The notes under the pieces are model-generated. The model did no database searches. It was not told where the DNA came from and was given only the letters and a program-made list of their open reading frames with translations. Shown in pieces: positions 17,159-25,488 of a DNA stretch of 64,000 nucleotides (position 1 is its first letter; each line of letters opens with the position of its first letter). A program made the position numbers and the translations under genes. The stretch comes from JAEUMY01 sp033764435. Its GTDB lineage: Bacteria; Pseudomonadota; Gammaproteobacteria; Burkholderiales; Usitatibacteraceae. The DNA lies in contig JANRIX010000070.1 in assembly GCA_033764435.1 (NCBI GenBank), positions 38,868-102,867 on the forward strand, given 5' to 3'.

Positions 17159-17842
17159 TCAGACCGCCAGCACGCGGTCTCCGGCCACCACAAAACAGCG
17201 ATCGCCTTTCACCGGCCGCACCAGCGCCGAGCCGGTGAACTCGCCAAACGACGGCAGCACGGCGTAATCCGGCCGACACCAGAAGCACGGCAGCGTAAGG
17301 CCCGCCCCGCCCGGCTCCGCCAGCCGCACCGCGGGATGGATGTGCCCGCACAGCGCATAGCCGCCCACCAGCGCCCCGGGGTGATGGGCGAGCAGGAAAG
17401 GTGCCAGGCCCTCGCCTTCCTCCACGCAGCGGATGTTCCATTCGGCAGGCGGGTCGCCGGCCTTGTCATCGTGATTGCCGCGCACCAGCGTCACGGCCAC
17501 CTGCGAATATTCGCGTCGCCACTCGGCGAACCGCGCCAGCGTCTTCGGCGCGCGCGCCGCCTTGCTATGCAGGAAATCGCCCAGGAACACGATGTGCTCG
17601 GCACCGGTCGCCGTGATGCATGCCGAGAGCCGGTTGACCGCTTGCGTGGTCGTGCCCGCCGGCAGCGGCAGCCCGGCATCGCGGAATGCTGCCACCTTGC
17701 CCAGGTGATAGTCGGCGATGAAGAGCGTCTTGCCGCGCGGCCAGTACATCGCCTTGTCCGGCAGCAAGGTGACAGCCTCGCCCGCCAGCTCGATGCCGAG
17801 CGTGGCGCCGTTCACGGAACCGATGGCGGAATCAGGCATCAC
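17159..17842 (-). CDS. pdeM: Ligase-associated DNA damage response endonuclease PdeM
   Basis: 227-residue calcineurin-fold metallophosphoesterase. The metal ligands are visible in A-D-Y-H-L-G-K, G-D-F-L-H-S, G-N-H-D-D, A-H-H-P and G-H-I-H-P. The family is defined by linkage to Lhr-type helicases and DNA ligases, and the helicase lies 1.4 kb upstream on the same strand. Here the two are split by a second phosphoesterase and an opposite-strand gene. The start overlaps the end of that phosphoesterase gene by 11 bases, so they are translationally linked. Palindrome copy 17503-17514 is read E-Y-S-Q. Confidence 0.85.
   Translation of the reverse strand: MMPDSAIGSVNGATLGIELAGEAVTLLPDKAMYWPRGKTLFIADYHLGKVAAFRDAGLPLPAGTTTQAVNRLSACITATGAEHIVFLGDFLHSKAARAPKTLARFAEWRREYSQVAVTLVRGNHDDKAGDPPAEWNIRCVEEGEGLAPFLLAHHPGALVGGYALCGHIHPAVRLAEPGGAGLTLPCFWCRPDYAVLPSFGEFTGSALVRPVKGDRCFVVAGDRVLAV
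17503..17514. repeat. Iterated palindrome, copy 8
   Basis: Exact copy in pdeM, read E-Y-S-Q. Confidence 0.95.
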
Positions 17843-18644
17843 CGAACGGGTACGGGCCGGGATAGTTGCCGACCGTCACGGTATGCGTCACGACACCGGT
17901 CGCCGCCGACCAGCGATGCAACAGAAAGCCAGCCGGCTCCATGATGTAGCGCTCGGTCGCATCGGGCGCCAGCGACAGCGTGAGCTGATGCGCGGTGCCC
18001 GGCGCGGTCTGCGCCACCGTGCCGGCAAAGCGCGTCTGGATGGGCCGATGCAGGTGACCGCAGAGCACGCGCTCGATCTCGGGATGGCGCTGCACAATGG
18101 CGGCAAGCCGCTCGGGCGCCTTCAAACCCATCGCGTCCATACCCTCGATGAACGTGCGAAACGGCGGATGGTGCAACATCACGATGGCCGGCTTGCCATC
18201 ACCTTCGGCCAACGCGCGCTCAAGCCAGGCCAGCCGGGCCTCGCACAACTCGCCATACGGCTTCTTCGCCACCCAGGTATCCAGCAGGATGAGCCGCACC
18301 GGAAAGCCCTCGACCACGTACTGGATGAAGTCCGGCGCCTGCGGCATCCATGGCTGGTCAGCGAAGGCCGAGCGCATCGCCTCGCGGTGATCGTGATTGC
18401 CGGGGATGGCGTATAGCGGAATGCCGGCGTCGGTGATCGGGCGGAGCAGATCACGCAAGTGCGAATATTCGCCGGCGCTGCCGCGGTCGACCAGGTCGCC
18501 GGTGAGGACGACGACATCCGGGCGCGTGTCCAGCGCCAACAACGCGGCAACCGCCTCGCGCAGATGGCGGCCCGTATCGACACGGTTGTAGAGCTGCGTG
18601 CCGGGGGCGGTGATGTGGGGGTCGGAGAGTTGGGCGAGGAGCAT
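17832..18644 (-). CDS. CpdA/GpdQ-like class III phosphodiesterase
   Basis: 270-residue metallophosphoesterase with ligands D-P-H, G-D-L-V-D, G-N-H-D-H, H-H-P-P and G-H-L-H. This order is that of cyclic-nucleotide or glycerophosphodiester phosphodiesterases. cAMP hydrolysis is likely but not proven; a tandem cNMP-binding protein is encoded at 62475-63512. It overlaps pdeM by 11 bases and is divergent from the ClpX-zinc-finger gene. Palindrome copy 18461-18472 is read E-Y-S-H. Confidence 0.85.
   Translation of the reverse strand: MLLAQLSDPHITAPGTQLYNRVDTGRHLREAVAALLALDTRPDVVVLTGDLVDRGSAGEYSHLRDLLRPITDAGIPLYAIPGNHDHREAMRSAFADQPWMPQAPDFIQYVVEGFPVRLILLDTWVAKKPYGELCEARLAWLERALAEGDGKPAIVMLHHPPFRTFIEGMDAMGLKAPERLAAIVQRHPEIERVLCGHLHRPIQTRFAGTVAQTAPGTAHQLTLSLAPDATERYIMEPAGFLLHRWSAATGVVTHTVTVGNYPGPYPFGDA
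18461..18472. repeat. Iterated palindrome, copy 9
   Basis: Exact copy in the phosphodiesterase gene, read E-Y-S-H. Confidence 0.95.
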
Positions 18645-18711
18645 GCCTGAAAGTAAATTTTCCTTGATCGCTACAATTGTCCATCAAGTCGACAAAAGTA
18701 TTGGCTTACCC

Positions 18712-19227
18712 ATGACACAACTTGAAATTCAGGTAGACGAGCACCCATCAAAGGTGGCTGGCATGGAAAACGCCACCAGCTTGGTATTGAAGCTAGTGGT
18801 GGGCTCCGACTGGCAAGCACCTCAACTCCACGTAGAAGGCTACTTGCGCGATGGGAACAGAATCGCGGAGCGAAGAGTTTGGAGATTTGACGGGCTGAAT
18901 GAAAAGTCGAGCATCAGGATCGCAATAACGGACGGCAAGGCAACGACGCCACCTGACGAGGTTGACGCCAAACGTGGCGCCCTCATTCAGGACGAAAGTA
19001 TTCTGATTAGGGAGTCGATCGATAGCATCAATACCATGAACATGTTGCTGGAAAGCAAGCTCAATCGAGCTGAGAAAGCTAGCGTTTCGCCGGATAGACC
19101 TTTCTTCTGTTCATTCTGTGGTAGCCATGAAGACAAAGTGCGACATCTGATCGCTGGTCCGGCTGTATTCATTTGCGATGAATGCGTTGCGATTTGCGCA
19201 GATACCTTGAAATCTCAGGAAACCTAA
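18712..19227 (+). CDS. Unknown protein ending in a ClpX-type C4 zinc finger
   Basis: 171 residues from an ATG at 18712; the longer frame overlaps the divergent gene and looks spurious. Residues 130-168 match the ClpX N-terminal zinc-binding domain: C133-x2-C136 and C155-x2-C158 around L-I-A-G-P-A-V-F-I-C-D-E-C-V. In ClpX this domain dimerises and recruits substrates and adaptors; here no AAA+ domain follows. Residues 1-125 are unrecognised, beta-rich, then helical. Its base composition is clearly AT-richer than its neighbours, and it sits between pdeM/cpdA and the helicase on the opposite strand, which suggests acquisition. Substrate targeting or a transcriptional role are guesses. Confidence 0.75.
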   Translation: MTQLEIQVDEHPSKVAGMENATSLVLKLVVGSDWQAPQLHVEGYLRDGNRIAERRVWRFDGLNEKSSIRIAITDGKATTPPDEVDAKRGALIQDESILIRESIDSINTMNMLLESKLNRAEKASVSPDRPFFCSFCGSHEDKVRHLIAGPAVFICDECVAICADTLKSQET

Positions 19228-19242
19228 TCCGAGGAGACAACA

Positions 19243-21798
19243 TCACCGGGCAACTTCGTCATAAATCAGTTGCATCCGCGCCACCCGATCCGCAAGCGTC
19301 TCACTGGAGAGCTTCTCGTAAAGCCGCTCCACCATCAACGGAAACGCGAACGGCGACGGCCGGTCGGTCTTGCTGATCAGCACCTGCATGCCCTTGAACC
19401 GCTGCATGGCGGCACCCAGGCGCGAATATTCGAGTTCTCTTTGCAACACTTCATTGCGCGTCTGGCCGAGCAGCGGATTGTTGGCGTCGAAACGCGCGAA
19501 CACGTCGTAGATGAGGCCGCTCGAGGCCTGCAACTGCTTGTTGGATTTGCCCGCCCCCGGATAGCCCTGGAACACCAGCCCAGCCACGCGCGCGATTTCG
19601 CGGAAGTGACGTTTGGCCAGCTCCGCGGCGTTGAGGCTGGCGACAACATCCTCGAACAGATGGTCGGTGGCTAGCAGGCCCGCACGCAGTGCTTCATGCA
19701 GGTTGATCTCGTCGCGGGCCATCAACTCGAAGCCGTAGTCGTTCACCGAAAAGGTGAACGTGCTGGCCTTGAGTCGGCCGATCCGGTAGCCGAACAGCGC
19801 GGCCAGCGCGGTGTGCACAGCCCGGCCTTCGAACGGAAAGCAGAACAGGTGATGGCCCTCGCGCGAGCGCGCCTGCTCGAACAGGAGCTCGTGGCGACGC
19901 GGAATGCGTGACCACAGGCGCTGCACTTTGAGGAGCTTCTCCACCACCGCAAACTCGGGCTCATGCACGCCACCCACGAGATGGCGCTCCAGCATTTCAC
20001 GCACGCTCTCGGCCAGTTGCGAGGACAGCGGCATGCGCCCTCCATTCCAGCGCGGCACGGTGGGCCGCGACGGCGCCACAGCTTTCACAAAGGCCGTCAT
20101 GTCCTGCATGCGGATGAACTCCAGCGTGCGCCCAGCGAAGATGAACGCATCGCCGGGCGACAGGCGCGCGGCGAAGCTCTCCTCGACGAAGCCGAGCTTC
20201 TTGCCGCCGATGCCCCGACCCATCACCACGGCGACCGACGCGTCGGACACGATGGTGCCGATGTTCATGCGATGCCGCCGTGCAATGGTCGCGTTCTCCA
20301 CGCGATACAGGCCATCACGCTCCACGACCTTGCGATAGTCCTCGTAGGCGCAGAGCGCCGCACCACCCTTGGTGACAAAGTCGAGCGCCCAATTCCATTC
20401 CTCGCGCGTGAGATCGCGATAGCTCCAGGCGCTCCGCACCTCGTCGAACAAGTCATCAGAACGAAAACCTTCGCCCAGCGCCAGCGTCACCAGATGCTGG
20501 GTCAGGAGATCGAGCGGCTTGGCGATGAGCGGACGCGACTCGATCTTCCCGGCCTGCGCGGCCACGCGCGCGGCAGCGGCCTCGATGTATTCGAACGCAT
20601 GGCTGGGCACGCAGGACACCCGCGATACCTGGCCCGGCGCGTGGCCGCTACGTCCCGCGCGTTGCAGCAGGCGCGCGACACCCTTGGGGCTGCCTACCTG
20701 CAGCACGCGTTCGACGGGAGAGAAGTCCACGCCCAGATCGAGACTGGACGTGGCGACCACCGCCTTCAAGGTGCCGGACTTCAACCCGCCCTCCACCCAG
20801 CGGCGCACGTCGAGGTCCAGCGAGCCGTGATGCAGCGCGATGTCGCCCGCCCACTCCGGCTTGGCGGCGAGCAGGCCCTGATACCAGAGCTCGGCTTGCG
20901 AGCGCGTGTTGGTGAAGACCAGCGTGCTGTTCGATTGCTCGATGGCGGCGATGACTTCGCCCAACATCACCAAGCCCAGATGCCCGGCCCACGGGAAGCG
21001 TTCGCCTTCCGGGGGCATGAGGGTATCGATGACGATCTGCTTGTCGGTTTCGCCGCGGATGATGGCGCCTTGTTTTGCTCCCACGCCGAGCAGACAGGCC
21101 ATGGCCTCATCCAGATTGCCCAGTGTCGCCGACACACCCCACACGCGCATGGCCGGGCTCCAGCGGCGCAACCGGGCCAGCGCCAGCTCGGTCTGCACGC
21201 CGCGCTTGGTGCCCATGAGCTCATGCCATTCATCGACCACCACACTGCGAATATTCGCCAGCGTTTCGCGCGCAGTCGTTGAGGCCAGCATCAGCGACAG
21301 GCTCTCGGGCGTGGTGACCAGCACCGTGGGCAGCCGCTTGGCTTGGCGCGCGCGCTCGGCGCTGGAGGTGTCACCCGTCCGCGCGCCGACACTCCAGGGC
21401 AGTCCCAGCGCCTCGACCGGCTTCTGCAAGGCGGTGAGCGTGTCGGCGGCCAGCGCGCGCATGGGCGTGATCCAGAGGACGGTGAGCGGCTCGGACTTCG
21501 CGCTCTTACTTGCTGTTTTTAAATCCCCCCTGCCCCCCTTTTGCAAAGGGGGGTTCTCGACAGTCGCACTGCACTCACTCCCCCCTTTTTGAAATGGGGG
21601 CGGGGGGGGATTTTGCTCCAGCCACGCCATGACCGGCCCCATAAACGCGGCCAGCGTCTTGCCCGTGCCCGTGGCGGAATGGATGAGCCCGCTCGCGCCC
21701 TCGCGATACGCGGACCAGACCGCGAGTTGAAACGCGAAGGGCTGCCAGTCGCGCTCGGCGAACCACTGCGCGATGCGCGGATGCAGGGGCGGCGACAT
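19243..21798 (-). CDS. Ligase-associated Lhr-type DEXH helicase
   Basis: 851-residue superfamily 2 DNA helicase (Lhr core). P-loop S-A-T-G-T-G-K-T is at 41-48 and the DEXH box is V-V-D-E-W-H near 187. Motif IV-VI segments include T-S-S-L-D-L-G-V-D-F and Q-R-A-G-R-S-G-H, and the C-terminal part is the DUF4910/WH-like Lhr tail. It belongs to the DNA-damage set with pdeM; the usual ligase and exonuclease partners are not in this window. Residues about 62-102 are Pro/Gly/Lys-rich and come from a palindromic DNA insertion (21521-21615). It ends 15 bases from the convergent zinc-finger gene and overlaps the HDAC gene by 1 base. Confidence 0.88.
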   Translation of the reverse strand: MSPPLHPRIAQWFAERDWQPFAFQLAVWSAYREGASGLIHSATGTGKTLAAFMGPVMAWLEQNPPPPPFQKGGSECSATVENPPLQKGGRGDLKTASKSAKSEPLTVLWITPMRALAADTLTALQKPVEALGLPWSVGARTGDTSSAERARQAKRLPTVLVTTPESLSLMLASTTARETLANIRSVVVDEWHELMGTKRGVQTELALARLRRWSPAMRVWGVSATLGNLDEAMACLLGVGAKQGAIIRGETDKQIVIDTLMPPEGERFPWAGHLGLVMLGEVIAAIEQSNSTLVFTNTRSQAELWYQGLLAAKPEWAGDIALHHGSLDLDVRRWVEGGLKSGTLKAVVATSSLDLGVDFSPVERVLQVGSPKGVARLLQRAGRSGHAPGQVSRVSCVPSHAFEYIEAAAARVAAQAGKIESRPLIAKPLDLLTQHLVTLALGEGFRSDDLFDEVRSAWSYRDLTREEWNWALDFVTKGGAALCAYEDYRKVVERDGLYRVENATIARRHRMNIGTIVSDASVAVVMGRGIGGKKLGFVEESFAARLSPGDAFIFAGRTLEFIRMQDMTAFVKAVAPSRPTVPRWNGGRMPLSSQLAESVREMLERHLVGGVHEPEFAVVEKLLKVQRLWSRIPRRHELLFEQARSREGHHLFCFPFEGRAVHTALAALFGYRIGRLKASTFTFSVNDYGFELMARDEINLHEALRAGLLATDHLFEDVVASLNAAELAKRHFREIARVAGLVFQGYPGAGKSNKQLQASSGLIYDVFARFDANNPLLGQTRNEVLQRELEYSRLGAAMQRFKGMQVLISKTDRPSPFAFPLMVERLYEKLSSETLADRVARMQLIYDEVAR
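19422..19433. repeat. Iterated palindrome, one mismatch (GCGAATATTCGA)
   Basis: Last base differs; read E-Y-S-R on the helicase strand. Confidence 0.85.
21247..21258. repeat. Iterated palindrome, copy 10
   Basis: Exact copy in the helicase gene, read A-N-I-R. Confidence 0.95.
21521..21615. repeat. G/C-homopolymer palindromic element inside the helicase gene
   Basis: About 95 bases with inverted ends (AAATCCCCCCTGCCCCC facing GGGGGCGGGGGGGGATTTT) and two inner arms, CCCCCCTTTTGCAAAGGGGGG and a CCCCCCTTTTTGAAATGGGGG hairpin. It stays in frame and encodes the repeated peptide P-P-x-x-K-G-G. The type recurs across proteobacterial genomes as a miniature repeat. It lies right after the P-loop, where extra loop residues may be tolerated. 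Confidence 0.8.
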
Positions 21799-22706
21799 CA
21801 GCCGAGCAGCCGCCGAGCGGTCAACAAGGTGTTGGCGTGGATGTCGACCGTGTCGCGAATGTCGCGCGCATAGCCGCCCGCCATGGCGATGGCGACCGGG
21901 ATGCCCGCATCCTTCAGGCGCGAGAGCACGAGTTCATCGCGCTGCGCCAGCCCAGCCTTGGTGAGCTTCAGGCGGCCCAGGCGATCATGCTCGAACGGAT
22001 CGGCGCCCGCGAGATAGATCGCGAAGTCCGGCGCGTGGCAGCGCAGCACATAGTCCAGCGCGCCTTCCAGCGCCTGCGAATATTCGCAATCCCCGGTGCC
22101 GTCCGGCAGATCGATGTCGAGGTCGCTCGCCACCTCGCGGCGGAACGGATAGTTGCGCGCGCCGTGGATGGAAAACGTGAACACGCTGTCGTCGTCCGCG
22201 AAGATGGCCGCCGTGCCATTGCCCTGGTGCACGTCGCAATCGATGACGGCAATGCGTTCAGCCCGGCCTTCCGCCTGAAGCGCACGGGCCGTGATCGCCG
22301 CATCGTTGAAGACGCAGAAGCCCTCGCCCTTGGCATGCCCTGCGTGATGGGTGCCGCCAGCAAGATTGGCGCCCCAGCCGCGCTCCAGCGCCACACGCGC
22401 GGCCGCCAGCGTGGCGCCCGATGAACGCCGCGACCGCTCCACCATCTCCGGACTCCAGGGAAAGCCGATTTCGCGGATTTCGTCCTTCGACAGCGCGCCG
22501 CTCTGCACCCGGTTCAGATAGCCCGGGCAATGCGCGCGGGTGATCTCCGCATCGCTGGCCGCGGGCGGCACGCGGAAATCGCCCGCGGAGAAGGCGCCAC
22601 TCTCCTCCAGCCGTTCGCGCAGGAGCGCGTACTTGGCCATCGGGAATCGATGGCCCTCGGGCAGCGGCAGGACGAATTGGTCGGCGTAGAACAGCACGGC
22701 GCGCAT
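21798..22706 (-). CDS. Histone-deacetylase-superfamily hydrolase
   Basis: 302-residue zinc amidohydrolase of the bacterial HDAC/acetylpolyamine group. The motifs G-G-T-H-H-A-G-H (catalytic His pair), D-C-D-V-H-Q-G-N-G-T (zinc Asp and His) and G-A-D-P-F-E-H-D (zinc Asp) are complete. The substrate is unknown: acetylated small molecules or lysines are both possible. It sits upstream of the Lhr helicase with a 1-base overlap, so they probably form one transcript. Palindrome copy 22076-22087 is read E-Y-S-Q. Confidence 0.87.
   Translation of the reverse strand: MRAVLFYADQFVLPLPEGHRFPMAKYALLRERLEESGAFSAGDFRVPPAASDAEITRAHCPGYLNRVQSGALSKDEIREIGFPWSPEMVERSRRSSGATLAAARVALERGWGANLAGGTHHAGHAKGEGFCVFNDAAITARALQAEGRAERIAVIDCDVHQGNGTAAIFADDDSVFTFSIHGARNYPFRREVASDLDIDLPDGTGDCEYSQALEGALDYVLRCHAPDFAIYLAGADPFEHDRLGRLKLTKAGLAQRDELVLSRLKDAGIPVAIAMAGGYARDIRDTVDIHANTLLTARRLLG
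22076..22087. repeat. Iterated palindrome, copy 11
   Basis: Exact copy in the HDAC-family gene, read E-Y-S-Q. Confidence 0.95.
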
Positions 22707-22739
22707 CTTCGCACACCGTGCTCAAAATTCAGGCGCGGC

Positions 22740-24506
22740 TCAGAACCAGGCCAGGCAGGCCTTGCTCGTCTCCGCATCCGCCTTCAACACATACTGCGGC
22801 ACCCGAATCTCCGAATCCTTCACCGGGCGGTACTGGATCTCCCGGCGCTCGCCACCGGCATCCTCGATGGTGACGGTCACGTCCTTCTCGGTGTCGTTCT
22901 CGCTGAAGCTCAAGCGGCGGATCTTCATGCCATCGCGCAGGCCGGCCTGCCACGCGGCGCTCCCCTCGACCACGCCGGTCGCCACGCGGGTCTTGAAGGA
23001 TTCCTCCCGGCCGAACCCGAGCTCGAACTGCTTGAGTGGCAGGTCGCGCTTTTCGTAACAGGGGCCCAGGAGTCCTGGCGTGAATTCAACCGTCTCGCCG
23101 CGGTCGATGAAGCGCTCGACATCGCTGTCGATGCCGGGCAACTTCGGCCGCAGGGCATTGAGCAATCGCTGGGTGGCAAGCTGATCCTTGGGTGCTGCGG
23201 TCTGCAACCCTTTCAGCATTGCATCCAGCGACTCGCCGCGTTCAGCCAGCGCCGCCTGCCAGCGCAGCGCCACCAGCTCGCCGCGCTGATACGGCATCTG
23301 GCCCGCGTCGTGGCGCTTCCAGAAGTTGTCGGCGGTCGCACGGTTGTCGAAGTTTCGCGCCGGGGACGCGAGGTACTTCTGGATGACACTGTTGACGGCT
23401 TCGGCATAGCGCTCGCGGGTCCAGAGGCCCGCCTTCACCAGCAGACGATGGGTGAGGTAGTTGGTGAAGCCCTCGGAGAACCAGTAGCTCAAGCCTTCAT
23501 CCGCGCCACGCGCCATGATGCCGATGCGGCTCGGCACCCAGGTGTGCAGGTGCTCATGCCCGATGAGGAAATCGAACGCCGGGCTTGTCACCTTGAAATC
23601 CTTGGCCGTGTGCATGGCAAAGGCATTGTGAAGCGCCGTACCACCATAGGTGCCGCTGTCGAACCCATTGGCGATGTGGGTGATGAGGAAATGCGGGAAC
23701 TCGAAGTCACCCCAGAACTCGCGATGCGCCGCCACCAGCTTGTGGGTCGCGGCCACGAACTCGTCATCCTTGAATTGGCGCTCGCCGCGCACGGCGATGT
23801 AGAGCGGCTGATTGTGGATCAACACCTTGTGCAGACGGAAATCACCGCCGACATACACGGCATGACGCGCAAGCTGCACCGCGACATTGCGCCGGGTCCA
23901 GACGGTCGTGGCCCCGGTTTTCACGCCATGACTGCCGGCGAGTGTCCAGTCCGCCGGAAAGTCGCGCCATTCGATGGTGAGATCGACCGAATCCTTGTCA
24001 CTGAGGTGGGCCGGCTGAATGAAGGCCGCATGGCCCAGCAGCTGGAACCACGTGGGCTCCAGGATGGGGTCGTAAAAATTCTCGTGGCTCAGCTTCTCGC
24101 GTTGCTTGTTATGCACCTCATAGCGCAGCCGCAACGGCTGGGAAGCCGGGCGTTTGGCTTTGTGCACCAGCACGCGTTGCGCTGTCTTCGCACCCTCCCG
24201 GAGGGTGACCGCGGGATCGAGGCTTTCCAGATTGCGAATATTCGCGTGCAGGTTGCGCGCGGGCCCGAATTCGTCGGGCAGGTCGATGACCGTTTCCGTT
24301 CCCGGCCGGGCGGGGAAGCGGGCCTCGACCAGAAAGTGGCGATCCGCGCCCTGCCATTTCGGGGTGAGGATGAAATGCACGGGGACCGAAGCGGTCGCTG
24401 CCTTGGCAGGTGGCGCCGTCTGGGGCGAAGGAGCGTGCGCGGACAGGGCGAGCGGTGCGAGGGCCGCGATGAACAGTGCTGCAGCGGAGGTTCGGATGGG
24501 CAACAT
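22740..24506 (-). CDS. Secreted M61-family (glycyl aminopeptidase-like) metallopeptidase
   Basis: 588 residues. I set the start at 24506 (M-L-P-I-R-T-S), which gives a signal peptide ending near residue 23; the longer open frame adds 141 poorly conserved residues. An N-terminal beta domain precedes the catalytic domain, whose zinc motif is H-E-H-L-H near 315-319 with a downstream W-F-S-E-G-F-T-N-Y glutamate. A C-terminal PDZ-like region ends the protein. The family trims N-terminal glycine or alanine peptides. It is divergent from the HExxH protein at 24761. Palindrome copy 24234-24245 is read A-N-I-R. Confidence 0.87.
   Translation of the reverse strand: MLPIRTSAAALFIAALAPLALSAHAPSPQTAPPAKAATASVPVHFILTPKWQGADRHFLVEARFPARPGTETVIDLPDEFGPARNLHANIRNLESLDPAVTLREGAKTAQRVLVHKAKRPASQPLRLRYEVHNKQREKLSHENFYDPILEPTWFQLLGHAAFIQPAHLSDKDSVDLTIEWRDFPADWTLAGSHGVKTGATTVWTRRNVAVQLARHAVYVGGDFRLHKVLIHNQPLYIAVRGERQFKDDEFVAATHKLVAAHREFWGDFEFPHFLITHIANGFDSGTYGGTALHNAFAMHTAKDFKVTSPAFDFLIGHEHLHTWVPSRIGIMARGADEGLSYWFSEGFTNYLTHRLLVKAGLWTRERYAEAVNSVIQKYLASPARNFDNRATADNFWKRHDAGQMPYQRGELVALRWQAALAERGESLDAMLKGLQTAAPKDQLATQRLLNALRPKLPGIDSDVERFIDRGETVEFTPGLLGPCYEKRDLPLKQFELGFGREESFKTRVATGVVEGSAAWQAGLRDGMKIRRLSFSENDTEKDVTVTIEDAGGERREIQYRPVKDSEIRVPQYVLKADAETSKACLAWF
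24234..24245. repeat. Iterated palindrome, copy 12
   Basis: Exact copy in the M61 peptidase gene, read A-N-I-R. Confidence 0.95.
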
Positions 24507-24760
24507 GGGATCGGTCGATGGTTGATGCGGGAACGGTTGCGGAACGGGGTCGGGCTTTGCGCCACGGGAGGCACCTTGCCTTGCCGGGCTTGCGATCACC
24601 AGCCAACCGCGACAGTTTGCGGATTTCGCGTCATGAATGGACAGGCATCCAGGCCTCGGGCGGAACCGACCCGGATTGAAGAATGCCTGCCGCGCCCCGA
24701 CATTTCCCGAAGCGAATGTTGTATTGTCCAAACCAGCAGAATTTGTTCCCGAGCGCCGCC

Positions 24761-25480
24761 ATGCCCTTCCCCTTCTACGACAAGCTGACTCCCGCCCGCC
24801 AGCGCATCTACCGCGCCAGCGACGCCATCCCTCGCATCGACATCGCGAATATTCGCATGATGGCGCCGCAGGTCCAGCAGATCGAGCGGGCGCTCTCCAC
24901 GGCCAATCGCGCGGCGACCGAGCAGGCATGCCAGGCGCTGGTCAACGCGCTCAACACGCAGGTGAAGACACCGGCGGTGCGTGTGCGTGTGCTGGAGCGG
25001 CGGCCGTCGGACGACTACGGCGAGCTGCATGGCCTCTATGAGCCGGACAACGGCGGCAAGGTCGCGACCGTGACCATCTGGATGCGCACGGCGCAGAAGG
25101 ATCAGGTCGTGAAGTTCCGCACCTTTCTCCGGACACTCATCCACGAAATGTGCCACCACTTCGACTATGAGCATTTCCGCCTGGCGGAGACGTTCCATAC
25201 CGACGGCTTCTATCAGCGTGAATCGGTGTTGCTGAAGGAGCTCCTGGGGGAGCCCGTGACCGCAGTGCCGACGGCACCGACCGGCCCGGCCAGCCGCGCG
25301 CCGCGCCCGGGCGGACGAGGCGCCGCGGGCAAGCCCGGTGGCGGCAAGCCTGCGCCGGGCGGGGTGAAGAAAACCGCCAACCCTGCCCTGCCCCGGCCCG
25401 CTGCCGCGGCACCGTCGGCAGCGAAGCCCGCCACGGTCGTGGTGAAGAAACCAGTGCGCACGCCGACTGAGTCGGCGTGA
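24761..25480 (+). CDS. HExxH-motif protein with basic Pro/Ala/Lys tail
   Basis: 239 residues from the ATG at 24761, where M-P-F-P-F-Y-D-K-L begins; the longer frame is unlikely. A helical N-terminal half is followed by H-E-M-C-H-H-F-D-Y (about 127-135), an HExxH zinc-protease-like motif with an extra histidine. From about residue 165 the chain is Gly/Pro/Ala/Lys-rich and strongly basic, which suggests nucleic acid or membrane contact. It resembles SprT-like folds only by the motif; function unknown. The next gene starts at or just after its stop codon. Palindrome copy 24845-24856 is read A-N-I-R. Confidence 0.7.
   Translation: MPFPFYDKLTPARQRIYRASDAIPRIDIANIRMMAPQVQQIERALSTANRAATEQACQALVNALNTQVKTPAVRVRVLERRPSDDYGELHGLYEPDNGGKVATVTIWMRTAQKDQVVKFRTFLRTLIHEMCHHFDYEHFRLAETFHTDGFYQRESVLLKELLGEPVTAVPTAPTGPASRAPRPGGRGAAGKPGGGKPAPGGVKKTANPALPRPAAAAPSAAKPATVVVKKPVRTPTESA
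24845..24856. repeat. Iterated palindrome, copy 13
   Basis: Exact copy in the HExxH gene, read A-N-I-R. Confidence 0.95.
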
Positions 25481-25488
25481 GGACGCGC

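Noticed and set aside
21521..21615. Frameshift or pseudogene break of the helicase
   Set aside because: The frame stays open through the element and all helicase motifs downstream are in frame.
22530..24788. 752-codon plus-strand frame opposite the HDAC and M61 genes
   Set aside because: Antisense to two conserved enzymes; no recognisable domain.
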